From contig CAVWDU010000001.1 in the NCBI GenBank assembly GCA_963753815.1, positions 62,001-126,000 on the forward strand: DNA of 64,000 nucleotides. Direction: 5' to 3'. Within the stretch, counting starts at the first letter, position 1. Every line of letters starts with the position of its first letter. The notes beneath the pieces are model-generated. The model made no database searches, was not told where the DNA came from, and saw only the letters and a program-made list of their open reading frames with translations. Position numbers and translations under genes: made by a program. This document shows, in pieces, positions 53,808 to 63,692 of the stretch. Source of the DNA: CAVWDU01 sp963753815 (lineage in GTDB: Bacteria; Pseudomonadota; Gammaproteobacteria; Pseudomonadales; Halieaceae).

Positions 53808-54731
53808 TCAGTCACCCTCCTCGAGGCTGAGCTCGATGATCCGCTCGACGAGCTCTGCAACATCGAGCCCCGTTGCCGCGGCCGCCATCGGCACCAGGCT
53901 GTGGCTGGTCATGCCGGGGATCGTGTTGACCTCGAGCACGAGAAACCGGCCATCGTTGGCCCGCATGGCATCGACACGGCCCCAGACACGACACCCGAGT
54001 GACCGGAATGCCCACAGGCAGAGACGGCCGAGTTCGGCCTCTGCTTCGGCACTCAGACCGCACGGGATGTGGTAGCGGGTGTCGTCCGACAGGTACTTGG
54101 CGTGGTAGTCGTAAAAACTGTTGTCGGTTTCCAGGCGGATCGCCGGCAGCGGTGTGTCGCCGAGTATGGCGACAGTGTATTCCGGGCCGTCGATGAATTC
54201 CTCGGCGATCACCTCACCCCCGAAACGGGCCGCCTCGGTGTAGGCTTGTTGCAACCCGGCCGGCGTGTCCGCCGCGGCCATCCCAATACTGGAACCCTCA
54301 CGGGCCGGCTTGACAAACACCTTGCCCCAGCACTCGATAACAGCCTGCCAATCGCTATCGTCGGCAAGCGTTACAAAGCGACCGGTGGGCAGGTCTATGC
54401 CCTGCCACAGTTGCTTGCTGCGCAGCTTGTCCATGGCCAGCGCAGAGCCCAGTACCGAGGAACCGCTGTAAGGAATGCCCAGGGTCTCGAGAGCGCCCTG
54501 CAGGGTGCCGTCCTCACCGCCCGGGCCGTGGAGGGCATTGAACGCGAAACCGACGCCGGCCAGTTGCGACATCCAGTCGCGCTCGGCCGGATCGATTCTG
54601 CGCACAGGGTAGCCTCGCGCCTCCAACGCGGCTGCCACGGTGGCGCCGCTCTGCAGTGATACCTCGCGCTCGGACGACTGGCCGCCCAGCAATACCGCTA
54701 CCCCGGTCTCCCTGATCGTATCGAGATTCAC
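53808..54731 (-). CDS. ddl: D-alanine-D-alanine ligase
   Basis: ATP-grasp ligase (307 aa) making the D-Ala-D-Ala dipeptide for the peptidoglycan stem. VLLGGQSSEREVSLQSG, the HGPGGEDGTLQG motif, SGSSVLGSALAMDK, VKPAREGSSIGM and the metal site FLVLEVNTIPGMTSHS are visible. It is of the short DdlB type that sits between murC and ftsQ. Its ATG overlaps the murC stop by 4 bp. Confidence 0.97.
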   Translation of the reverse strand: MNLDTIRETGVAVLLGGQSSEREVSLQSGATVAAALEARGYPVRRIDPAERDWMSQLAGVGFAFNALHGPGGEDGTLQGALETLGIPYSGSSVLGSALAMDKLRSKQLWQGIDLPTGRFVTLADDSDWQAVIECWGKVFVKPAREGSSIGMAAADTPAGLQQAYTEAARFGGEVIAEEFIDGPEYTVAILGDTPLPAIRLETDNSFYDYHAKYLSDDTRYHIPCGLSAEAEAELGRLCLWAFRSLGCRVWGRVDAMRANDGRFLVLEVNTIPGMTSHSLVPMAAAATGLDVAELVERIIELSLEEGD

Positions 54732-56167
54732 TGCGCCACCTCCCCCTGCAGATCCGCCGACGCAAGCACGTGTGCGAGGCGGGCGACATCCCCCGCGCCC
54801 TGCGTTATCAGGATGTCGCCATCCATCAGGATATCGGTGAGTACGCCGGGTACTTCGTCGATACGTTGGACAAAAATCGGATCGGTCTGGCCCCGCTGGC
54901 GGATGCTGCGGCTGAGACTGCGACCGTCAGCGCCGCTGATGGGCTGTTCACCCGCGGCATACACGTCGAGCAACACCAATACATCGCACCGGGAGAGCAC
55001 CGCGACGAAGTCTTCATAGAGATCACGGGTACGGGTGTAACGGTGCGGCTGGTAAACCATCACCACCCGGCGTTCCGGCCAGGCCTGACGCGCCGATTCC
55101 AGTGTCGCCCGCACCTCGGTCGGGTGATGGCCGTAGTCGTCAACCAGCTGCGCGGCGCCCCTGGCATGCTGCAATTCGCCCATCTGCGTAAACCGGCGGC
55201 CCACGCCCGCGAAGCCGGCAAGACCGGCGAGGATCGCGTCGTCCCCCACCCCTTCCTCGCACGCCACCGCGATCGCGGCAGTGGCATTGAGGACGTTGTG
55301 TCGGCCGGGCATGTTCAACAGGATTGACAGCGACTGCCGGTCGCCCGGGCGACGCAACACGAAACGCGTCTGCAGGCCGGCGCCCGTCATCTGTTCAACG
55401 CGATAGTCGGCATCCGCCGCAAAGCCATAGCTGACCATCGGCCTGGAAATCTCCGGCAGCAGTGCCGCAACCACCGGGTCATCCAGGCAGACCACCGCGA
55501 GGCCGTAAAAGGGCAGGTTGTGAATAAATTCCAGAAAGGTATGCCGCAGCTCACCGAAGTCGCCGCCGTAGGTGTCCATGTGGTCGGCTTCGATGTTGGT
55601 GACCACCGTCACCATGGGCTGCAGGTGCAGGAACGAGGCGTCGCTCTCATCGGCCTCGGCAATAAGAAACCGCCCGGCGCCCAGCTGCGCATTGCTGCCT
55701 GTACTGTTGACGAGGCCACCGATCACAAACGTCGGGTCGAGGCCGGCTTCGCCGAAGATGGCGGCAATGAGACTGGTCGTCGTGGTCTTGCCATGGGTGC
55801 CCGCGACGGCGATGCCGTGGCGATAGCGCATCAGTTCCGCCAGCATTTCGGCCCGGGGCACTACCGGTATGCGACCTGCTCGTGCGGCAATGACTTCGGG
55901 GTTGTCATCGCTGACCGCACTGGACACCACCACGACGTCCGCTCCATCCACGTGGTCCGCGTCATGGCCGATACGGACGTCTATGCCCACGTCCTGCAGC
56001 CGCCGGGTGACCGCGCTGGCGCGAAGATCAGAGCCCGCCACCTGGTAGCCCAGGTTTGAGAGGACCTCTGCGATGCCGCTCATGCCCGTGCCCGCCACCC
56101 CGATCAGGTGAATTCTGCGGATGCGGCGCATCTCCGGCACATTATAAGGGCTTGGCTCAATGCGCAT
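54728..56167 (-). CDS. murC: UDP-N-acetylmuramate-L-alanine ligase
   Basis: First Mur ligase, adding L-Ala to UDP-MurNAc (479 aa). IHLIGVAGTGMSGIAEVL is the UDP-substrate loop, VAGTHGKTTTTSLIAA the ATP P-loop, and EADESDASFLHLQP and DDYGHHPTEV are further family motifs. The ATG at 56167 overlaps the murG stop by 11 bp and has a GAGG site; the next in-frame ATG at 56131 is an alternative. It is coupled to ddl at its 3' end. Confidence 0.97.
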   Translation of the reverse strand: MRIEPSPYNVPEMRRIRRIHLIGVAGTGMSGIAEVLSNLGYQVAGSDLRASAVTRRLQDVGIDVRIGHDADHVDGADVVVVSSAVSDDNPEVIAARAGRIPVVPRAEMLAELMRYRHGIAVAGTHGKTTTTSLIAAIFGEAGLDPTFVIGGLVNSTGSNAQLGAGRFLIAEADESDASFLHLQPMVTVVTNIEADHMDTYGGDFGELRHTFLEFIHNLPFYGLAVVCLDDPVVAALLPEISRPMVSYGFAADADYRVEQMTGAGLQTRFVLRRPGDRQSLSILLNMPGRHNVLNATAAIAVACEEGVGDDAILAGLAGFAGVGRRFTQMGELQHARGAAQLVDDYGHHPTEVRATLESARQAWPERRVVMVYQPHRYTRTRDLYEDFVAVLSRCDVLVLLDVYAAGEQPISGADGRSLSRSIRQRGQTDPIFVQRIDEVPGVLTDILMDGDILITQGAGDVARLAHVLASADLQGEVAQ

Positions 56168-57254
56168 GGATCAACGCCTCACAGCCGTCACTGACCGCAG
56201 TGGTGGCCCGCGGAAAACCCGCCTGCCTGGCGGCGGTCGCCATCGAACGCAGTCGGTCCGGATTCCCCAGCAGCTCGCGGAGCTGGTCCGCGAGGCGCGC
56301 GCTGTCGAGATCGGCCTGCCGCAGCGAGATCGCCGCGCCCCTGTCCGACAGGAACCGGGCGTTTGCTGTCTGGTGGTCATCGATCGCGTGGGGTAGCGGG
56401 ATCAGAATCGATGGCCGGCCCATAATCGCGATCTCAGCCACGGTGAGCGCTCCGGCCCGGCAGACGATCAGGTCGGCCCAGCCATAGGCCGCGACCATGT
56501 CCTCGATGAAAGCGCTCAGCCGCACCGTCACACCGTCGTGCGCCGCATAAGCTGAGGTCACGGCCTCGAGGTGAGCGGCACCGGTCTGGTGCCAGACCTC
56601 CACCGCGGAGGTCTCCGCAGCGCCGACGTATTCGGCCAGTGCCGCGGGCAGCAATTCGTTGAGCGGACGCGCACCGAGGCTGCCGCCAAGCACCAGCACG
56701 CGTGGTGTGCGCTGGCCGCGGAAGTCGTATGTCTTCTCTTCCCGCGCCTTGAGCAGCTCCCGCCGGACCGGGTTGCCCAGTACCTTGCAATCGACCGCCG
56801 AAGGGAAGGCGCCCGGGAAGCCGGCGACCACCGTGTTTGCCAGTGGTGCCAGCAAGCGGTTGGTGGTACCGGCCACCGCATTCTGCTCCTGCACCAGTAA
56901 GGGCTTGCGCAACAGCCAGGCCGCAACACCCCCTGGGCCGGAGGCATAGCCGCCCATGCCGACGACACAGCGGGGGGCCAGTTTCAACACCAGCCAGAGG
57001 GCCTGCACGGAGGCGACCGCGAGACTGAACACACCCAGCACCCGGTCCAGAAGGCGCTTGCCGCGCATTCCCCGCACTGACAGGTAGTGAATCGGGATAT
57101 CGTTGTCCGGGACGACCCTGGACTCGAGGCCCCGGGCGGTGCCCAGCCACTCGATACGATAGCCCCTATCCACCAATTCCAGGGCGACGGCCAGCGCCGG
57201 GTAAACATGCCCTCCGGTGCCGCCCGCCATCATCAGGACCAGGGGCGCCGTCAT
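56157..57254 (-). CDS. murG: UDP-GlcNAc:lipid I N-acetylglucosaminyltransferase MurG
   Basis: GT-B glycosyltransferase (365 aa) at the cytoplasmic face converting lipid I to lipid II. The N-terminal glycine loop MMAGGTGGHVYPALAVA, GMGGYASGPGG and QEQNAVAGTTNR lie in the acceptor half. VLGGSLGARPLNELLP and the UDP-GlcNAc site SRAGALTVAE-type (here CRAGALTVAEI) with HAIDDHQTANAR lie in the donor half. The true start is the ATG at 57254, overlapping the ftsW stop by 4 bp; the frame is open far upstream. Confidence 0.97.
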   Translation of the reverse strand: MTAPLVLMMAGGTGGHVYPALAVALELVDRGYRIEWLGTARGLESRVVPDNDIPIHYLSVRGMRGKRLLDRVLGVFSLAVASVQALWLVLKLAPRCVVGMGGYASGPGGVAAWLLRKPLLVQEQNAVAGTTNRLLAPLANTVVAGFPGAFPSAVDCKVLGNPVRRELLKAREEKTYDFRGQRTPRVLVLGGSLGARPLNELLPAALAEYVGAAETSAVEVWHQTGAAHLEAVTSAYAAHDGVTVRLSAFIEDMVAAYGWADLIVCRAGALTVAEIAIMGRPSILIPLPHAIDDHQTANARFLSDRGAAISLRQADLDSARLADQLRELLGNPDRLRSMATAARQAGFPRATTAVSDGCEALIHAH

Positions 57255-58399
57255 CGTCTTTTGCTCCCGGCCGGCATACGCAGTTCCCGGCCCGTTCTGG
57301 CGACCAGGGCCAGCATCGCGCAGCAGGTGATCAGGCTGCTGCCGCCATAGCTGACCAACGGCAGCGTCAGACCCTTGGTGGGCAACAGGCCGCAGCTGAC
57401 ACCCATATTCACGAACGCCTGGCCGGAGAACACCAGCGCGACGCCGTAGCAGAGATAGGCCCCGAACAGCAGGCCCGCCGCATGCGCAGCTCGCCCGGTC
57501 CAGAGTATCCGCCCGATCAGCGCAGCAAACAGCGCGGTCACAAGCAGTGTGCCGACAAACCCGGTTTCCTCGGCCCAGATCGAGAAAACGAAGTCGGTAT
57601 GCGCTTCCGGCAGGTAGAACAGTTTCTGCACGCTGTTGCCGAGGCCGACACCCCACCACTCCCCACGACCGAATGCAATCAGGCTCTGGGTGAGTTGAAA
57701 ACCGGTGTTGTAGGGATCCGCCCAGGGGTCGGTATACGCAATCAGGCGCTGGAGGCGATAAGGTTCGCTGGCGACCAGGAACGCCATACCCGCGATGGCC
57801 GGCACCAGCAGGCATAGGAGGTGCAGTAGCCTCGCACCCCCGAGGAACAGCATCCCGAAGCTGGTACCGAGCACAATGACCGTCGCCCCGAAATCGGGTT
57901 CCGCCATCAGCAGCACCGCGACCGGCAACAGCAGCGCCATACCCTTGGCAAAACCCAGCCAGTGCGTGTGGACCTCGGCCTCCCGGCGAACGAGGTAGCC
58001 GGCCAGAAAAATCACCACGGCGAGCTTGGCGAATTCAGATGGTTGCAGCGTGAGGGGCCCGAACGGCAGCCAGCGCTGGCTGCCGTTGACTTCACGGCCC
58101 ACCCCGGGCACCAGCACCAGCAACAACAGGAACAGTGCGAAGCAGAACCAGACCCAACCGCTGCGGTACCAGAAATCCAGCGGTACGCGGTAGACCAGCA
58201 CGCCGGCAGTGGTGGCCAGAACGATATATAGGAGGTGACGGATCGTATGGTACCAGGGGTTCTTGTAGTGCCACTCGGCATATTCCACCGAGGCAGAGCT
58301 GATCGCGACAAGCCCCACCGCCAGCAGGCTGACGGTCAGGATCACCAGCAGGCTGTCGGTATCCACGGCGGTTGCCGGCACGGGACGCGAAGCATTCAT
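57251..58399 (-). CDS. ftsW: SEDS peptidoglycan glycosyltransferase FtsW
   Basis: Septal peptidoglycan polymerase of the SEDS family (382 aa) with about ten membrane spans. Family features are GSQRWLPFGPLTLQPSEFAKLA, the catalytic-loop region with an Asp (LMAEPDFGATVIVLGTSF), and the extracellular loop YTDPWADPYNTGFQLTQSLIAFGRG. QKLFYLPEAHTDFVFSIWAEETGFVG and the end GLTLPLVSYGGSSLI follow. It would act with the FtsI transpeptidase whose gene begins the cluster. The start overlaps murD by 4 bp. Confidence 0.97.
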   Translation of the reverse strand: MNASRPVPATAVDTDSLLVILTVSLLAVGLVAISSASVEYAEWHYKNPWYHTIRHLLYIVLATTAGVLVYRVPLDFWYRSGWVWFCFALFLLLLVLVPGVGREVNGSQRWLPFGPLTLQPSEFAKLAVVIFLAGYLVRREAEVHTHWLGFAKGMALLLPVAVLLMAEPDFGATVIVLGTSFGMLFLGGARLLHLLCLLVPAIAGMAFLVASEPYRLQRLIAYTDPWADPYNTGFQLTQSLIAFGRGEWWGVGLGNSVQKLFYLPEAHTDFVFSIWAEETGFVGTLLVTALFAALIGRILWTGRAAHAAGLLFGAYLCYGVALVFSGQAFVNMGVSCGLLPTKGLTLPLVSYGGSSLITCCAMLALVARTGRELRMPAGSKRR

Positions 58400-59748
58400 G
58401 TGCGCTCCTCCGCCAGCCGCGCCACGGCTGCCGCGAAGCGCTCACCACGCTCCACATAACCGCTGAACATATCGAAGCTGGCACATGCCGGCGAGAGCAG
58501 TACACAATCACCCGCAACCGCGGTTGCGCTGGCCGCCTGTACCGCGTCTTCCATGGATGCCACCCGGCGAGTGGGAACGACATCGCCCAGTGCCGCTTCC
58601 AGTTCCTCCGCTGCCTCGCCCAGCACCAGCAGCAGGCGGCAGTGCTGGCCGACAGCAGGGCGCAGGCTGCGGAAGTCTGCACCCTTACCCCGCCCCCCGG
58701 CGATCAGAAGCAGGTTGTGATCGCCGCCGAAGCCCTCGATCGCGGCCAGCGCGGCACCCACGTTGGTGCCCTTGGAATCATCGACATAGCTCACGCCGCC
58801 CACGGTAGCGACCGCCTGGCAGCGGTGAGGGAGCCCGCTGAATTCGCGCAGCTCGGCGACAGCGGCAGCACGGTCCAGGCCGGCAGCTTCGGCAATCGAC
58901 AGCGCGGCCAGGGCATTGGCGATGTTATGGCGCCCGGCGAGGCCGAGCTCGGCGGTGGCCAGCAGCGGCTCGAACCCGCGGCAGAGCCACGCCGCGCCGT
59001 CCAGGATGCGCACGCCGTAACCATCGAGTTCCGGCTCCCCGTTGCGCCAGCTCACCACCAGGACCCGGGAGTCGATCAGGGGTTGTGTCAACGGATCATC
59101 GGCGTTGACGACCACACGCTTGCAGCCTCGGAAAATCCGGTGTTTCGCCCGGTGGTAGGAGGGCATGTCACCGTGGCGATCCAGGTGATCCGCGCTGATG
59201 TTGAGCACGGTCGCCACCGCGAGCCTCAGCTCGCCCGCCCGCTCCAGCTGGAAGCTCGACAACTCAAGCACATAGAGTTCACGATCCGCGTCCAACAGCT
59301 CGAGGGCGGGCGTGCCGAGGTTGCCGCCCACACCCGCACGCAGACCGGCACGGGCCGCCATGCGTCCCACCAGTTCGGTGACGGTGGACTTTGCATTGGA
59401 GCCGGTGATACCGACAACCGGCGCCTGGGCCTCGCGCACGAAAAGATCGATATCGCCGATGACCGGCACGCTGCCTATGTCGGTCAGTAGAGGCGCGTCC
59501 AGCGCGATGCCGGGGCTGACAACCAGCTCCTCGGCGCCCTGCAACAAGCCGGCCGGGGCCGTTCCCAGGTAGACATCGACCTCCGGCATTTCGCGCTGCA
59601 GCTGCTCCAGTCCCGGCGGTGATTGCCGGGTATCAAACACGCTGAAACGCTCCCCCCGGGCGTGCAGGTAGCGGGCACAGGACAGCCCCGTCACACCCAG
59701 GCCGACGACAACGCGATAGACACTGCTTGCGATCACCGTCGACATCAT
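58396..59748 (-). CDS. murD: UDP-N-acetylmuramoyl-L-alanine-D-glutamate ligase
   Basis: Second Mur ligase, adding D-Glu (450 aa). The N-terminal VVVGLGVTGLSCARYLHARG, P-loop VVGITGSNAKSTVTELV and the carbamylated-Lys region are visible, with SADHLDRHGDMPSY and VDDSKGTNVGAALAAI following. Two in-frame ATGs at 59748 and 59745 overlap the mraY stop (TGATGATG), so translation is coupled. The 3' end overlaps ftsW by 4 bp. Confidence 0.97.
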   Translation of the reverse strand: MMSTVIASSVYRVVVGLGVTGLSCARYLHARGERFSVFDTRQSPPGLEQLQREMPEVDVYLGTAPAGLLQGAEELVVSPGIALDAPLLTDIGSVPVIGDIDLFVREAQAPVVGITGSNAKSTVTELVGRMAARAGLRAGVGGNLGTPALELLDADRELYVLELSSFQLERAGELRLAVATVLNISADHLDRHGDMPSYHRAKHRIFRGCKRVVVNADDPLTQPLIDSRVLVVSWRNGEPELDGYGVRILDGAAWLCRGFEPLLATAELGLAGRHNIANALAALSIAEAAGLDRAAAVAELREFSGLPHRCQAVATVGGVSYVDDSKGTNVGAALAAIEGFGGDHNLLLIAGGRGKGADFRSLRPAVGQHCRLLLVLGEAAEELEAALGDVVPTRRVASMEDAVQAASATAVAGDCVLLSPACASFDMFSGYVERGERFAAAVARLAEERT

Positions 59749-60830
59749 CAGCGCAGCTTCAACGTAGCGAGTCCGAACAGCACCAGCATGACCGTGATGA
59801 TCCAGAACCTGACGATCACCCGGGGCTCCGGCCAGCCTTTCAGCTCGTAGTGGTGGTGGATCGGCGCCATCCGGAAAATACGTTTCCCGGTCAGCTTGTA
59901 GGAAGCCACCTGCAAAATGACCGAGACCGTCTCCAGTACAAATATCCCCCCCATAATGAAAAATACGACTTCATGCCGGGTGATGACGGCGACGGTGCCG
60001 AGGGCCGCGCCCAGGGCCAGCGCCCCCACATCACCCATGAACACCTGCGCGGGGTAGGTGTTGAACCAGAGAAAGCCCAGTCCGGCACCCGCGATGGCAC
60101 CACAAAAAACAACCAGTTCGCCACTGCCGGCCACGTAGGGAATGTGCAGGTACTCGGCGAAATCGACACGCCCGGTGAGGTAGGCGATGACCCCGAGCGC
60201 CCCGCCCACCATCACGGTGGGGAGGATCGCCAGCCCGTCCAGCCCATCGGTCAGGTTCACCGCGTTGCTGGCGCCGACGATCACGAAATAGGTCAGGACG
60301 ATGAACAGCGGACCCATGCTCCAGGCAAAGTCCTTGAAGAATGGCAGGTACAGTTCGGTGGTAACCGGCGTGTCGAAAGCGAAGTACAGATAGCCTGCCG
60401 CCGCCAGTCCGGCCACGGATTGCCAGAAGTATTTCCAGCGCGCCGGCAGCCCACGGGAATCCCGTTCCACGACCTTGCGGTAGTCATCGACCCATCCAAC
60501 CGCGCCGTAAACAGCCGTTACCAGCATTACGATCCAGATGTAGGGATTGGTGAGGTCGGCCCAGAGCAGACTACTGACCCCGATAGCAACCAGGATCAAT
60601 GCACCACCCATGGTCGGGGTGCCGGATTTGGTCAGGTGGGATTCCGGGCCGTCATCCCGCACGGACTGTCCCACCTGGTGATAGTTGAGCCTGCGGATCA
60701 TGGCCGGCCCGACCAGCAGCGAAATAGCCAGCGCTGTCCCGGCCGCCAGAATGCCGCGCAGGGTGAGGTACTGGAACACCTGAAAAGCGGTCTCGTACTG
60801 GGTCAGGTACTTGGCGACGATCAGCAGCAT
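59748..60830 (-). CDS. mraY: Phospho-N-acetylmuramoyl-pentapeptide transferase MraY
   Basis: Integral membrane enzyme (360 aa) that forms lipid I from UDP-MurNAc-pentapeptide and undecaprenyl phosphate. GTPTMGGALIL, the Mg-binding VDDYRK, ASNAVNLTDGLDGLAI, and the APIHHHYELKGW histidine motif are all intact among about ten spans. The ATG at 60830 is one base after the murF stop; the frame is open upstream. It is 3'-coupled to murD. Confidence 0.98.
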   Translation of the reverse strand: MLLIVAKYLTQYETAFQVFQYLTLRGILAAGTALAISLLVGPAMIRRLNYHQVGQSVRDDGPESHLTKSGTPTMGGALILVAIGVSSLLWADLTNPYIWIVMLVTAVYGAVGWVDDYRKVVERDSRGLPARWKYFWQSVAGLAAAGYLYFAFDTPVTTELYLPFFKDFAWSMGPLFIVLTYFVIVGASNAVNLTDGLDGLAILPTVMVGGALGVIAYLTGRVDFAEYLHIPYVAGSGELVVFCGAIAGAGLGFLWFNTYPAQVFMGDVGALALGAALGTVAVITRHEVVFFIMGGIFVLETVSVILQVASYKLTGKRIFRMAPIHHHYELKGWPEPRVIVRFWIITVMLVLFGLATLKLR

Positions 60831-60831
60831 G

Positions 60832-62190
60832 TCAGGCCTCACCTCCGCCCAGCAGGGCGTCGACCACAACCTCCATAGCGGCGCCGCGCGAGCCCTTGAC
60901 CAGCAGTGTGTCGCCCGCCCCCACCTCCGCCGACAATGCCGGCAGCAGTTCGGCGTGGTCGGCAAAAAGTCGGCCGCCGGGGCCGAACGCGGTCACCGAG
61001 GCCCGCAACTCCTCCCCCACGCCCCAAAGCCGCTCGATCCCGGCCTCACGCGCGTAAATACCGAGGTCACCATGCAGGCGTTCACTGTCAGCGCCGAGTT
61101 CCCTCATCGCCCCCAGCACCGCGGTGCGCCGCGCCGGAGCCTGGGCCAGCAGGTCGATAGCCGCGCGCATGGAGCCGGGGTTGGCGTTGTAACAGTCATC
61201 GATCACGGTTGCGCCGCTCGCGGCGAGCCGGGTTACCAGGCGCCCGCCAGCAGGCGCTACGGAAGCCAGCCCGGCCGCTATCTCCTCCAGCGAGAGCTCA
61301 CAGGCCAGGCCGACACAGGCCGCCGCCAGCGCATTGGCAAGGTTGTGCCGGCCCGGCAGCTGCAGTTCCACCGGGTACTCCCCCCGGGGCGTGACCAGCA
61401 CAAAGCGGCTGCCGGCATTGCCCCGCGACTGGAAGTCCCGCGCGGTCACAGCGGCCGGCTCCCGGAGACCGAAATCGATGATGGTGGCTGCACCGGCCCG
61501 CGCGCGCCAATCGGCGGCCCAGACCTGATCCGCATTGACGATGGCAACGTCACCCTCGCGCAGACCGTCGAATATTTCACCCTTGCCACGGGCGATATCC
61601 TCGACGCTGCCGAAGGTCTCCAGGTGCGCCTGCATCGCATTGAGCAACAGCGCCACGGTCGGTCGACCCAGTCGACACAGGTGGGCGATATCCCCCACCC
61701 GGGCAGCCCCCATCTCGACGACAGCGAACCGCACCGAGGGAGACAGTCTCAGCAGTGTCAGCGGCACTCCGATCTCGTTGTTGTAGTTGCCCGCGGTGGC
61801 CATGGTTTCACCGCGCTGGGAGAGCACCCCGCAGGCCAGGTTCTTGGCGGTCGTCTTGCCGTTGCTGCCGGTGATAGCCACCAGCGGGCCTGCATAGAGA
61901 CTGCGGTTGAAGGCCCCCAGGCCCGCCAGGGCTGCCGCGGTATCGGCCACCAGCAGCAGCGGCAGGCCGGCGTCCACCGGCGTGCTGACTACAGCACCCG
62001 CGGCACCGGCGAGGCGCGCCTGCTCAACGTAGTCGTGGCCGTCGTGGGAGGCTCCCTTGATGGCGACAAAGAGGTCGCCCGGGCGCACGGCGCGGCTGTC
62101 TATCGACGCTCCGCTGAACTCGACGTCGCCGTCGACCATGCGCCCCCGCAAAGGAGCGCTGAGCTCACTGAGGCTCAGGGCACGCATCAT
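60832..62190 (-). CDS. murF: UDP-MurNAc-tripeptide D-alanyl-D-alanine ligase
   Basis: Adds the D-Ala-D-Ala made by Ddl to the tripeptide precursor (452 aa). The N-terminal substrate domain (SGASIDSRAVRPGDLFVAIKG), P-loop ITGSNGKTTAKNL, the EMGAARVGDIAHL motif and the DDCYNANPGSMRAAI stretch identify MurF. The start overlaps the murE stop by 4 bp (ATGA). Confidence 0.97.
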   Translation of the reverse strand: MMRALSLSELSAPLRGRMVDGDVEFSGASIDSRAVRPGDLFVAIKGASHDGHDYVEQARLAGAAGAVVSTPVDAGLPLLLVADTAAALAGLGAFNRSLYAGPLVAITGSNGKTTAKNLACGVLSQRGETMATAGNYNNEIGVPLTLLRLSPSVRFAVVEMGAARVGDIAHLCRLGRPTVALLLNAMQAHLETFGSVEDIARGKGEIFDGLREGDVAIVNADQVWAADWRARAGAATIIDFGLREPAAVTARDFQSRGNAGSRFVLVTPRGEYPVELQLPGRHNLANALAAACVGLACELSLEEIAAGLASVAPAGGRLVTRLAASGATVIDDCYNANPGSMRAAIDLLAQAPARRTAVLGAMRELGADSERLHGDLGIYAREAGIERLWGVGEELRASVTAFGPGGRLFADHAELLPALSAEVGAGDTLLVKGSRGAAMEVVVDALLGGGEA

Positions 62191-63692
62191 GGGGCCACCC
62201 GCCTCGACAGCGCTGCGGCCGCCTGTTCGGAGTCACTGAAACGCACACGCTCCCCGGCGACCAACTGGTAGTCTTCATGACCCTTACCGGCGATCACCAC
62301 GCAATCCCCGGGGGCCGCGTCGGCGATAGCCAGTGCGATAGCGGCAGCCCGATCCGCCTCAATGGCGAAATTGCCCAGGCAGCCGCTCGCTATGTCGCCG
62401 ATGATGGCCAGCGGGTCCTCGCCGCGCGGGTTGTCGCTGGTCACGATCACCCGGTCCGAAAGGTCGCAGGCCACCCGCCCCATCACCGCGCGCTTGTCCG
62501 GATCGCGGTCGCCACCGCAGCCGAAGACCGTCACCAATGCACCCTCGACATGCGGTCGAAGCGTGCCCAGGACCTGCTCCAGCGCATGCGGTGTATGCGC
62601 GTAATCGACAATGACCTGAATGCCGGCGTGGTTGGGCAGGCGCTGCAGCCTGCCGGGAACCTGCTCCAGCCCCGAGACAGCGGCGGCTACGGCGGGCAAC
62701 GGACTGCCGGCGGCGACCAGCGCCGCGACCGCCGCCAACAGGTTGGCAAGATTGAAGTCACCGGGGAGCGGACTCTCAAAGTGGGCACTACCGTGGCCTG
62801 AGCATATCGTTCCCCGCACCCCTTCCGGGTGGAATCGCGCATCTTCGATACGGAAGTCGGCCGCGGGGTCACCGGAGGCCGAGTAAGTATGGCGCTGCAC
62901 CGCAGGCGCCACCTGGTCCCGCACCACGGGGCCGAACGGGTCGTCGATATTGATCACGGCGCGCCGCAGCCCGGCGGCAGTAAACAACTGCAGCTTGGCG
63001 CGGCCGTAGGCCTCCATGCTGCCATGGTAGTCGAGGTGGTCGTGACTCAGGTTGGTGAAGATCGCCGTGTCCGCCTGCAACCCGTTGACACGCCCCTGCA
63101 CCAGGGCATGGGAGGAAACTTCCATGGCGACACAATCCACGCCCTCGTCGCACCAGTCTGCCAGTTGCGCCTGCAGGGTGACGGCATCCGGCGTGGTATT
63201 TGCCGCCGCAACAACATCATTACCGAGCGTTGAACCCAGTGTGCCGATCACGCCACAGCGCCGACCCAGCGCCCGGTTGAGCTGCGCCACCAGTCGGCTG
63301 GTCGTGGTTTTGCCATTGGTCCCGGTGACAGCTACCGTCGCCAGGCGACGACCGGGATGGCCATAGAAGCGGGCGGCGATCCAGCCCGCCTCCTGCGCGA
63401 GGTCAGGCACCTCCACCACTGGAACCGCCAGCGCGTCGACAAAGCCCGACACGGGGGGCTCGGCGACAACCGCGACCGCGCCACGGGCCGCGGCCTGCTC
63501 GATGAACTGCCTGCCGTCATGGACATCCCCCGGGACGGCGAGGAAGAGGTCACCCGGCGCTATAGCCCGGCTGTCGAGCCCGAGCCCGCGCACCTCGACA
63601 TCCTCGCTGACGTGCACGCCCTCGAGCAGCGTCGACAGCTTCGCACTGCGACCGGCGTCGGGACCGGGAACGGTGTCGCGGCTTGCCATCAT
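62187..63692 (-). CDS. murE: UDP-MurNAc-L-alanyl-D-glutamate:meso-diaminopimelate ligase
   Basis: Adds the third residue of the stem peptide (501 aa). The P-loop VTGTNGKTTTSRL, MEVSSHALVQGRVNGL and DYAHTPHALEQVL are present. The specificity motif SDNPRGEDP carries the DNPR signature of meso-diaminopimelate enzymes, fitting a Gram-negative wall. It overlaps murF by 4 bp and the ftsI stop at 63689 by 4 bp. Confidence 0.97.
   Translation of the reverse strand: MMASRDTVPGPDAGRSAKLSTLLEGVHVSEDVEVRGLGLDSRAIAPGDLFLAVPGDVHDGRQFIEQAAARGAVAVVAEPPVSGFVDALAVPVVEVPDLAQEAGWIAARFYGHPGRRLATVAVTGTNGKTTTSRLVAQLNRALGRRCGVIGTLGSTLGNDVVAAANTTPDAVTLQAQLADWCDEGVDCVAMEVSSHALVQGRVNGLQADTAIFTNLSHDHLDYHGSMEAYGRAKLQLFTAAGLRRAVINIDDPFGPVVRDQVAPAVQRHTYSASGDPAADFRIEDARFHPEGVRGTICSGHGSAHFESPLPGDFNLANLLAAVAALVAAGSPLPAVAAAVSGLEQVPGRLQRLPNHAGIQVIVDYAHTPHALEQVLGTLRPHVEGALVTVFGCGGDRDPDKRAVMGRVACDLSDRVIVTSDNPRGEDPLAIIGDIASGCLGNFAIEADRAAAIALAIADAAPGDCVVIAGKGHEDYQLVAGERVRFSDSEQAAAALSRRVAP

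Noticed and set aside
59727..62271. Long plus-strand open frames (383 and 486 codons) opposite mraY and murF
   Set aside because: They are antisense shadows of GC-rich genes whose products match MraY and MurF in full; their translations are His/Arg/Gln-rich with no domain.
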